From the NCBI GenBank assembly GCA_021296165.1, contig JAGWAW010000055.1:13755-19456 (forward strand): a stretch of 5,702 nt of DNA. The letters run 5' to 3'. Shown one piece after another: positions 1-5,624 of the stretch (positions are counted from its first letter, which is position 1; each line of letters opens with the position of its first letter). The notes beneath the pieces are model-generated. The model was not told the origin of the DNA. It did not search any database and was given only the letters and a program-made list of their open reading frames with translations. Made by a program: the position numbers and the translations under genes. This stretch comes from Nitrosopumilaceae archaeon. Its GTDB lineage: Archaea > Thermoproteota > Nitrososphaeria > Nitrososphaerales > Nitrosopumilaceae.

Positions 1-66
1 TGCCGGGTGGTGTATCTTGCAGTGCGGCATTGATGCGGCCGCAACCGGTCCGCGCCTTCGCTTCAT
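1..66 (-). CDS. Possible 5' end of a divergent gene, running off the left edge
   Basis: An ATG at 66-64 opens a 22-codon minus-strand frame with no stop before the window edge. It begins MKRRRGPVAAASMPHCKIHH. The product is not recognised; the first residues are basic, and a Cys/His cluster follows a second in-frame Met at codon 13. The main support is position: a TATA-like element (minus strand TTAAATAT, plus 88-95) is centred about 26 bp ahead of the ATG. That is the spacing of an archaeal leaderless transcript, and the same arrangement is seen for the ABC ATPase and the helicase. With only 22 codons visible, a chance open frame cannot be excluded. The second Met (30-28) is an alternative start. 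Confidence 0.3.
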   Translation of the reverse strand, partial: MKRRRGPVAAASMPHCKIHHPA

Positions 67-87
67 GCAGAATGTCGTACATATATC

Positions 88-95
88 ATATTTAA
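88..95 (-). promoter_or_regulatory. TATA-like box of the possible leftward gene
   Basis: On the minus strand this reads TTAAATAT inside a longer AT-rich stretch (about 79-100) in an otherwise GC-rich region. Its centre is about 26 bp from the ATG at 66, so transcription would start at or next to the start codon. No clear purine-rich BRE is visible. Confidence 0.35.
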
Positions 96-116
96 CGATT
101 GAAATGCCATCATCCC

Positions 117-149
117 ACTACACTATACCATGTCATACTACACCATACC
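117..149. repeat. Two 13-bp direct repeats at 20-bp period (possible operator)
   Basis: ACTACACTATACC (117-129) recurs as ACTACACCATACC (137-149), 12 of 13 bases identical, with start points exactly 20 bp apart. A shorter shared piece, TACCATG, follows in both flanks (126-132 and 151-157, the first being ATACCATG). Twenty base pairs is close to two helical turns, so the copies face the same side of the DNA. They lie between the two divergent TATA boxes, where a regulator of either gene could bind. That function is inferred from position only. Confidence 0.45.
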
Positions 150-218
150 GTACCATGCGGCCCGCGTGCCGCCGTTTTTGGTATATGCTGGTTGGACACA
201 CCCGCTCCAGTGCTGCGG

Positions 219-228
219 TTTATAATTT
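219..228 (+). promoter_or_regulatory. TATA box of the ABC export operon (leaderless start)
   Basis: The sequence TTTATAATTT is centred about 26-27 bp before the A of the ATG at 250. Archaeal TATA boxes sit about that far from the transcription start, so the mRNA should begin at or very near the start codon, without a leader or Shine-Dalgarno site. No SD-like sequence lies just before this ATG, which agrees. The TATA box also contains an in-frame TAA (223-225), which rules out a longer N-terminus. Confidence 0.6.
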
Positions 229-229
229 G

Positions 230-248
230 GGGGTGACCTCGCCACCCC
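230..248. promoter_or_regulatory. 6-bp inverted repeat between TATA box and start codon
   Basis: GGGGTG (230-235) and CACCCC (243-248) are perfect inverted arms around a 7-base centre. They fill the space between the TATA box and the ATG at 250, where a bound repressor would block polymerase. If the transcript is leaderless the arms are not transcribed, so a DNA operator is more likely than an RNA hairpin. An arm of this length in GC-rich DNA can occur by chance. Confidence 0.25.
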
Positions 249-249
249 A

Positions 250-1224
250 ATGACAGGCGCCATAGAGGCCGAATCCCTCTCAAAGTCGTTCGGGGATACC
301 AAGTCGGTGGACGGCATAACCTTCCGCGTGGAAGAGTCGGAGATATACGGGTTTCTGGGCTCCAACGGCGCCGGGAAGAGCACCACCATGATGATGCTCA
401 CCACACTGCTGCGGCCCACTTCGGGGTCGGCCCGCGTCGCCGGGTTCGACGTGGTGCGGGAGGCCGCCCGGGTCCGGAGCCACATAGGCTTCGTGCAGCA
501 GGAGAACGCCGTCGACGAGTACCTGACCGGCCGAGAGAACCTGGTGCTGCAGGCCAGGCTGAGCCGCGTGGAGCGGAACGAGGCCAAGGGCCGCATAGAC
601 GAGCTGCTCGACACCATAGGGCTGGTCGACCGGCAGCACGATGCCACCGTCACATACTCGGGCGGCATGAAGAAGCGCCTGGACATAGCCTGCGGCCTGC
701 TGCACCGGCCCTCCGTTCTGTTCCTGGACGAGCCCACCGTGGGCCTGGACATACAGACCCGCCGGCGCATATGGGAGAGCATACGCCGGATGCACCGAGA
801 GCACGGCATGACGGTGTTCCTGTCGACCCACTACATGGAGGAGGCCGACGAGCTCTGCGACCGGGTCTGCATAATAGACGAGGGCAGGATAAGGGCGGTG
901 GGCCGTCCCGGCGAGATGAAGGGTAGGATGGGCAGGGACGTCATAACCATGGAGGCCGGCGGGTCGGCCCGGCGGCTGGCCGACCGCATAGGCGCCATGC
1001 AGGGGGTCAAGTCGGTGGACGTGCGGGGGGACAGCGTGACGGCGTACGTGCAGGACGGCGCCGGGATGATGCCGGCGATATTCGGGGAGGCCGACTCGCT
1101 GGGCGTTACGATACGGGCCGTCTCCATGTCCAAGCCCAGCATGGACGACGTGTACATATCGTACACAGGCCACCAGATCCGCGAGCAGGGCCCCGAGCCC
1201 CGCAGGAGGAGGAGGGGGATTTGA
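250..1224 (+). CDS. ABC-2 type exporter, ATP-binding subunit (DrrA-like)
   Basis: This is the ATPase that powers an export complex at the inner face of the cytoplasmic membrane. Its partner is the permease encoded immediately downstream. All nucleotide-binding motifs are intact: Walker A GSNGAGKST (residues 37-45), Q-loop around Q83-Q84, signature YSGGMKKR (136-143), Walker B VLFLDEPT (156-163), D-loop GLD (165-167) and H-loop H194. The C-terminal part, with SMDDVYISYTG near 297-307, is typical of the DrrA/daunorubicin-resistance group; 324 residues is normal for that group. The ATG at 250 is the only plausible start, because an in-frame TAA lies at 223. The C-terminus ends in five Arg residues; four of them are AGG codons that also form the ribosome-binding site of the next gene. 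Eighteen of 20 Ile codons are ATA. The substrate is not shown by the sequence; drug, lipid or polysaccharide export are all known for the family. Confidence 0.93.
   Translation: MTGAIEAESLSKSFGDTKSVDGITFRVEESEIYGFLGSNGAGKSTTMMMLTTLLRPTSGSARVAGFDVVREAARVRSHIGFVQQENAVDEYLTGRENLVLQARLSRVERNEAKGRIDELLDTIGLVDRQHDATVTYSGGMKKRLDIACGLLHRPSVLFLDEPTVGLDIQTRRRIWESIRRMHREHGMTVFLSTHYMEEADELCDRVCIIDEGRIRAVGRPGEMKGRMGRDVITMEAGGSARRLADRIGAMQGVKSVDVRGDSVTAYVQDGAGMMPAIFGEADSLGVTIRAVSMSKPSMDDVYISYTGHQIREQGPEPRRRRRGI
1204..1218 (+). promoter_or_regulatory. Shine-Dalgarno site supporting the TTG start of the permease
   Basis: A purine run, AGGAGGAGGAGGGGG, ends just before the TTG at 1221. A GGAGG core at 1211-1215 leaves 5 nt, and one at 1208-1212 leaves 8 nt, both workable. 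It lies inside the last Arg and Gly codons of the ATPase gene. It supports the TTG rather than the in-frame ATG at 1263, which has no comparable site. Confidence 0.65.
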
Positions 1225-2000
1225 GCTTCGGCCCGGACGTCTACGCCATATTCTGGCGCGAGATGAAGAGGTACCGCAAGTCCAAAAGCGGCGTGCTGAT
1301 ACGGCTGATACAGCCGGCCGTCTGGATCGTGGTTGTGGGGAACACCTTCTCCGGGACCAAGCCACTCATACAGGCAGCCGGCTTCGACGGCGAGTACATC
1401 GAGTTCATGGCCGCCGGGGTGATAGTGCTGACGGCCATCTTCACCAGCATATTCGGCGGGGTGAACACGCTCTGGGACCGCCGGTATGGGTTCATGAACA
1501 AGGCCCTGGTCTCACCCATATCCCGCTCGTCGCTGGCCCTGGGCAAGATGCTGGCCATATCCACCGTATCGGTGCTGCAGGCCAGTCTCATCATAGGGAT
1601 ATCGCTGGCAATAGGGGTGCAGTTCAGCGACTATGCCATGATAATTCCCATAATGGCGGTGGTGCTGCTGTTTTCGCTGGGGTTCTCGGGCATATCGGTG
1701 ATGGTGGCCGCGACGGCCAAGTCCCAGGAGGCCTTCTGGGGGATCATAAATTTTCTGGGCATGCCACTCTTCATGATAAGCCCGGCGCTCTTCCCGTTGG
1801 AGCTGCTCCCCGAGTGGCTGGCCACCCTGGCCAAGTTCAACCCGGCCACATACACCATACTCATGGTGCGGGAGATGATGACCGGGGTGCCCTCGGGCGT
1901 GCCGGCTGCCCTGAGCCTGGGCATACTGGCGGCATTCGTGGCGGCGGTGGTGGTGGTGGCCGGGTGGACATTCACCCGGGACGTGAACCGGCCGTTCTAG
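1221..2000 (+). CDS. ABC-2 type exporter, permease subunit (DrrB-like)
   Basis: This integral membrane protein forms the transport path of the exporter. Six hydrophobic segments can be read, roughly residues 25-41, 58-79, 107-131, 138-162, 170-192 and 228-251. After the second lies the ABC-2 permease signature region (LWDRRYGFMNKALVSPISRS, about 84-103). The short basic N-terminus (REMKRYRKSKSG) fits a cytoplasmic start, and 259 residues is the usual length. The start is TTG, overlapping the upstream stop as TTGA (1221-1224), with a strong purine-rich ribosome site in front, so the two subunits are probably translationally coupled. The alternative ATG at 1263 would remove 14 residues, including part of the conserved N-terminal helix. 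The stop TAG (1998-2000) lies in a CTAG palindrome that also carries the stop of the convergent helicase gene. Confidence 0.92.
   Translation: MSFGPDVYAIFWREMKRYRKSKSGVLIRLIQPAVWIVVVGNTFSGTKPLIQAAGFDGEYIEFMAAGVIVLTAIFTSIFGGVNTLWDRRYGFMNKALVSPISRSSLALGKMLAISTVSVLQASLIIGISLAIGVQFSDYAMIIPIMAVVLLFSLGFSGISVMVAATAKSQEAFWGIINFLGMPLFMISPALFPLELLPEWLATLAKFNPATYTILMVREMMTGVPSGVPAALSLGILAAFVAAVVVVAGWTFTRDVNRPF
1997..2000. other. Shared CTAG: overlapping stop codons of convergent genes
   Basis: Bases 1998-2000 read TAG on the plus strand and end the permease. Bases 1999-1997 read TAG on the minus strand and end the helicase. The genes therefore overlap tail to tail by 4 bp with no intergenic space. No T-rich terminator is visible nearby on either strand, so each transcript probably ends inside the other gene. 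Confidence 0.9.
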
Positions 2001-5000
2001 GGCTCGGCGTGGGCCTGTATCTGGTCTGCCGATACGGCGTGGCGTATGTCGGTCCGGCGCGCTGCCAATATGTGGCCGGGGTCTCGCACGCGCTCCAGAC
2101 TGCCGCCGTACGCCACGTACAGGTAGTAGTTGGGCCCGGCGTTGCGGGCCACGCGCATCTCGTTGGGCGTGATGGAGACGCCGCCGGCCCCCTCCCGCGC
2201 CCGGACCGCTATGTATATGGCCCTGCCCTCGGCGTCCCGGGACTCTATGTCATACCCCATGGAACGGCCCGACACGTCCACCGGAAGTCGGCCGTGCCGG
2301 CGCTCATACTCCATCGCCGCCCTGATGCCCGATGCGTGCGCACGGGGGTCGGGCGGCTCGGCGGCGCCGGGCACCACCCTGGCCCAGCATGCCAGGCGCG
2401 GCGCCGACATGCTCAGCTCCTGCTCCCGCGATATCCGGTAGAGCAGGTCTTGGCGATGCCTCTCGTGCCGCGCCTTCTGCGCTGCGGCTCGCGCCGCCCC
2501 GTCCGGGTCGCCCGCCCGTTCCATGGTGCCAGCCGTGTGCCGGATCAGTCCATCTAGGGAGGCCAGCCCGTACCTCTCCCGCACGTCGGCCTGCCGGCGC
2601 CTCTCCATTAGCAGCTCGTCCCGGTATCGCTCGGCGGCGCCGAACACGGCCTGGGTGGCGCGGGCCTCGGCGGCGCGGAGGCGGTGCTCTCCCGGATCAT
2701 CGCCGCCGGGCTGCAGATCCCATAGTATGGAGGGGTGATGGTGTGTTATCTTGCCGGCGTTGGGATCCACGAAGTGGGAGACGAGCCTCCTGCCGGCGAC
2801 GGCGCCTGTCCCGTCCCTTATCTCCAGCTCGTGGAACAGCACGTACCCGTCCATCATGCCGTCCGGATCCGTGAATATGGCCCCCCGTCCGGCATCTCCG
2901 GCGCAGTTCTCTGAGATCCACTCCATGACCGCCTCAAATACGGGGTGGCCGGGGGCCACCAGCTCGGCATCCGTGCCCCGGGACGGATCAAACGTGATCT
3001 TTGGATAACTGTCCGGCATGGCGGGGGTCGACCGGCGCAGCTCCGGGGGGATGAAGTCCACGGCATCCAGTCCGTCGGGGCGCCGGCGCACCCTGCCCCC
3101 CAGCATGTCGAGCGCCCGGGAGAGCATGTCGCCGGTATACTCTGGGGACGCCTTGTGCGTCCGGGAGTCCTCGGCCATCCGGGATAGCGCTGCCGTGTCC
3201 ATGGGTCTGGTGACCGGCCCGTCCGATATGGCGCGGCGCCCGTCGTTGTGGTACCACTCGGCCACCCTTACGTTCAGGTCTTCGGATATTGCGTCCGGGT
3301 CGCGGGCGCCCGTCGCCGCGTCTGCCATCATGGCATGGAACGTACCGCCGGGGAGAGCCATTCCGATGTAGTCGAATATGCGGTCGTTTCCCGCCTCGTC
3401 CCTTATGCGCGTCATGCAGTCCAGGAGGCCCTTCATCACCCGGCCCCCGGGCATGTCGGCGACCAGCATGTTCAGTATGGAGATATCCGAGGCGTTTCCG
3501 TACCTGCGCAGGTACGCCAGCCGCCGGGCGGCCCGGCCGGGCTCCCAAGGTATGTCGTAGTTGATCATGTTGCTGCAGAACTGCACGTTGATGCCCTCGC
3601 CGACCGCGTCGGTGGCGACCATGACGTCGGCCCCTCCCCTGAAGGCGGCCTCCGCCCGCATGCGGTCCCCGTACTCCATCTCATCGTGCAGCGTGCACAC
3701 GCCGTACCCCCACGACCTTATGCGGTCCTCCAAGTAGTGGAGCGTATCGGCCGACTCGGTGACCACCAGTGCCTGGGCGCCGCCGAGCCCCCGTAGAGCC
3801 TGTCGAAGGGTCTGGACCTTCCGCTCCGAGTCAGAGTCCAAGACGCGCCGCGCCATCATGATGAGGCGGTCCAACGACTTGATCTCGGCCTCGGCATCCT
3901 CCCACTCCCCGGCCGGTACAAGTTTGGTCTGTCCGGTCCCGGTATAGTCGCGCAGTGCGTCCTCGAGGCTGCGCATACGCGCCTCCAAGGCCCGCAGGGC
4001 GGCATACACCCCCGACAACATGCACCTAGATACGTGCAGTAGTGCAGCATCGGGGCCGGCTCTGCCGGACCACCTCTTGGTGTAGTCACTTACGGCCCCA
4101 TACAGCAGCGCCTCTATCTCCGAGGGGGCGACGGGCACCGTCTCCACTCTGCGGCTCCCGAAGAGCGGGGATCCGCCGGGATCAGTCAGGGTTTCAGCAG
4201 TCCGGCGCAGCGATATGGGGTTGTCGGCGGCGGCGGTGGACTCTTGCGTCATCTGCGGGTCCGCCAAAAACCCCATCTCTAGCATGTCCAGTAGCAGGCG
4301 GAGTTCAGAAGAGCCCCCCGGCGGCGGGGTCGGGGTCAGGAGCAGCAGGTGTTCGCTCATGCTGTGGAGCGACGCGGTCAGCGGGCTCCTGCTACTTCCC
4401 GGCAGGGGCCGGAGCGGCAGGTCGTGCGCCTCGTCCACTACTATGATGCCCGGTGGGGAGGACTCCAGGTACGGCATGACGTCCTCTCGCTCCACAAACT
4501 CGGCCGACGCTATTGTGATGCCCGGACCGTTCCACGCCCGCCGGATATGATGCCGGGGGTCGCGGTCCGCTATGCGGGAAGCCTCACCGAGTCTTTCCCT
4601 GAGCTCCCGCCGCCAGTGCTCGTGCAGATGTGGGGGGGCCACCACCAGCGCCCCGCCGATGTCCCTGCGAGCCTTCAGCTCTTTTATAATCAGGCCTGCC
4701 ATCACCGTCTTTCCGGCCCCCGCCTCGTGCCCCAGCATGAACCGGACGCGCGGCCACCTCAGCGCGTAGTTGTATACGGCCTCAATCTGGTGCGGCAGCA
4801 GATCCACCGCCGACGTATGCAGCGCGGAGAGCGGATCGTCCGCGGACGCGAACCCGTACCGCATGGCCTCTACGGCTAGAAACGCCCTCTGGGGGTTGCC
4901 GGCCATGTCATTTAGTCCATCGGCCGCCTCCAGCTGCTTCACGTCGGCCTGCGTGAGGATGCAGTCTACTGCATTGCCCGACTCCGCGGCACATCCCATG

Positions 5001-5104
5001 ATGCGGACGTAGGGGCCCGACCGCTCCACGCTGTGTATGCGTACGGGCTCGGACCACTTGGGGCCGCGGACGGTGGCTCCCGGACGCATACTGCCAGGGT
5101 TCAC
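1997..5104 (-). CDS. SNF2-type helicase with C-terminal DUF3883, DrmD-like, degenerate motifs
   Basis: A 1035-residue superfamily 2 ATPase organised like the DISARM phage-defence helicase DrmD and related DUF3883 helicases. An N-terminal domain (about 1-95) precedes LPHQ (103-106). Walker A GAGKT is at 129-133, DEAH at 224-227 and the motif III region at 257-261. A charged helical insert spans about 360-440. The second RecA lobe carries ATDAVGEGIN (497-506) and motif VI (522-537). A conserved C-terminal block lies near 715-790, a charged helical stretch near 803-900, and DUF3883 near 925-1000 with GYDIES at 950-955. ATP binding and the DEAH box look intact. Motif III reads TPTPP instead of TATPH. 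Motif VI reads PGRAARRLAYLRRYGN where the family has roughly PNRIEQRFGRIHRIGQ, so the Gln and first arginine are lost. The DUF3883 E-x-K position reads A966-V967-R968. Translocation or DNA processing may therefore be altered. The GTG at 5104 is preferred because a TATA-like box lies 27 bp upstream; the ATG at 5089 is an alternative. No other DISARM genes are visible. Confidence 0.85.
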   Translation of the reverse strand: MNPGSMRPGATVRGPKWSEPVRIHSVERSGPYVRIMGCAAESGNAVDCILTQADVKQLEAADGLNDMAGNPQRAFLAVEAMRYGFASADDPLSALHTSAVDLLPHQIEAVYNYALRWPRVRFMLGHEAGAGKTVMAGLIIKELKARRDIGGALVVAPPHLHEHWRRELRERLGEASRIADRDPRHHIRRAWNGPGITIASAEFVEREDVMPYLESSPPGIIVVDEAHDLPLRPLPGSSRSPLTASLHSMSEHLLLLTPTPPPGGSSELRLLLDMLEMGFLADPQMTQESTAAADNPISLRRTAETLTDPGGSPLFGSRRVETVPVAPSEIEALLYGAVSDYTKRWSGRAGPDAALLHVSRCMLSGVYAALRALEARMRSLEDALRDYTGTGQTKLVPAGEWEDAEAEIKSLDRLIMMARRVLDSDSERKVQTLRQALRGLGGAQALVVTESADTLHYLEDRIRSWGYGVCTLHDEMEYGDRMRAEAAFRGGADVMVATDAVGEGINVQFCSNMINYDIPWEPGRAARRLAYLRRYGNASDISILNMLVADMPGGRVMKGLLDCMTRIRDEAGNDRIFDYIGMALPGGTFHAMMADAATGARDPDAISEDLNVRVAEWYHNDGRRAISDGPVTRPMDTAALSRMAEDSRTHKASPEYTGDMLSRALDMLGGRVRRRPDGLDAVDFIPPELRRSTPAMPDSYPKITFDPSRGTDAELVAPGHPVFEAVMEWISENCAGDAGRGAIFTDPDGMMDGYVLFHELEIRDGTGAVAGRRLVSHFVDPNAGKITHHHPSILWDLQPGGDDPGEHRLRAAEARATQAVFGAAERYRDELLMERRRQADVRERYGLASLDGLIRHTAGTMERAGDPDGAARAAAQKARHERHRQDLLYRISREQELSMSAPRLACWARVVPGAAEPPDPRAHASGIRAAMEYERRHGRLPVDVSGRSMGYDIESRDAEGRAIYIAVRAREGAGGVSITPNEMRVARNAGPNYYLYVAYGGSLERVRDPGHILAARRTDIRHAVSADQIQAHAEP

Positions 5105-5113
5105 GGCATACTG
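5086..5113. repeat. Direct repeat CAGTATGC, 20 bp apart, across the helicase start
   Basis: On the minus strand CAGTATGC occurs at 5113-5106 and again at 5093-5086, on either side of the GTG start at 5104, exactly 20 bp apart. A third copy within GGCAGTATGCC lies further upstream (5406-5396). A plus-strand GCATACTG at 1921-1928 is explained by Gly-Ile-Leu codons in the permease. The pair overlaps the expected transcription start, so it could bind a repressor, but the repeat is short. Confidence 0.3.
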
Positions 5114-5120
5114 AGCCCTG

Positions 5121-5135
5121 CAATTATCTATTATC
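5121..5135 (-). promoter_or_regulatory. TATA-like promoter element of the helicase gene
   Basis: The minus strand reads GATAATAGATAATTG here, two overlapping TATA-like elements. The distal one (5135-5128) is centred about 27 bp from the GTG at 5104, which predicts a leaderless transcript starting at that GTG. The proximal one (5128-5121) would give a short leader for the ATG at 5089. No Shine-Dalgarno sequence precedes either start. Confidence 0.5.
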
Positions 5136-5527
5136 TCTGTCGGTCACCCCACTCTGGAGTATTGTCCCAAAAGTAGTTCGCGCCCTGCCCGTACATAAGT
5201 ACCGTATTTTATTGACAATACCGCCCATGGCTGCGGCCATCTGGAGTGGATGCGATTGGCACGCCAGGGACGCCTAGACCGCGGCCTGTTTTTACAAAGC
5301 CATATGGAATGATCCGTCCCTTGCAGAGGCGCGCCGCAACAAGTGGTCCGTGAGGCGACATCGTGGCAGGGACAGCGACGCGGCGGCACGCTTCCGGCAT
5401 ACTGCCAAGGCCGACCCGGACTTTGTAATGGTAGGCAGCGACGCAGCTGCGGATACGAGCAACTGGCGCAGGCGGTTCTTGCCGCATGGCCAGAAATGGG
5501 CTTTGCCAAATGACGGGGTATGCGGAG

Positions 5528-5541
5528 TAAAATTTCAAAAG
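5528..5541 (-). terminator. T-rich stretch, possible terminator of the right-edge gene
   Basis: The minus strand reads CTTTTGAAATTTTA about 85-95 nt after the proposed stop at 5625. Archaeal RNA polymerase ends transcription at T-rich stretches of the non-template strand. The tract is interrupted and has no hairpin, so this is only a candidate. Confidence 0.22.
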
Positions 5542-5624
5542 ATGTTGCCGGCAGTCAGCCAAACTGCGCAATCCCACAGTATGGCAGGGCGGGTTCCGTT
5601 GCAAACCGTGTTGATAGCAATATA

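Larger units (their letters stand above)
5105..5624. other. About 520 bp with no convincing gene
   Basis: Apart from the helicase promoter, no gene is supported here. The region looks less GC-rich than the coding parts and has AT-rich spots near 5204-5215 and 5528-5541. Minus-strand frames of 145 and 121 codons (5646-5209 and 5509-5144) resemble no known family. On the plus strand an ATG at 5227 is followed by a TAG at 5275, after which the same frame stays open from 5278 to the window edge. Its third-position GC is about two thirds by hand count (41 of 61 codons, 5278-5460), a weak coding-like bias, and the residues match nothing I recognise. No tRNA-like TTCGANNC loop was seen. It may be a gene relic, a regulatory region or plain intergenic DNA. 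Confidence 0.4.

Noticed and set aside
34..43. Perfect 10-bp palindrome TGCGGCCGCA
   Set aside because: Short GC palindromes are expected in GC-rich DNA, and it lies inside a possible coding frame.
17..253. Plus-strand 78-codon frame before the ABC gene
   Set aside because: It spans the repeat, the inverted repeat and the TATA box, has no promoter or ribosome site, and its composition (Tyr/Thr/Pro/His from the repeats) is not protein-like.
138..809. Minus-strand 223-codon frame
   Set aside because: Antisense shadow of the ABC ATPase that crosses the promoter; Ser/Arg/Thr-rich and unrecognisable.
280..1365. Minus-strand 361-codon frame across the ABC ATPase
   Set aside because: It is antisense to a gene with all ATPase motifs intact; long shadow frames are common in GC-rich DNA, and the product is Pro/Arg/His-rich without any domain.
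1814..2557. Plus-strand 247-codon frame bridging the permease and helicase ends
   Set aside because: It overlaps two well-supported genes, and its Gly/His/Pro/Arg-rich product looks like a frame shadow.
3248..3796. Plus-strand 182-codon frame inside the helicase gene
   Set aside because: Antisense to the region with conserved helicase motifs V and VI; no domain or start signal.
5275..5277. In-frame TAG as a pyrrolysine codon
   Set aside because: No pyrrolysine enzyme family is recognisable, the frame itself is doubtful, and this group of archaea is not known to use pyrrolysine.
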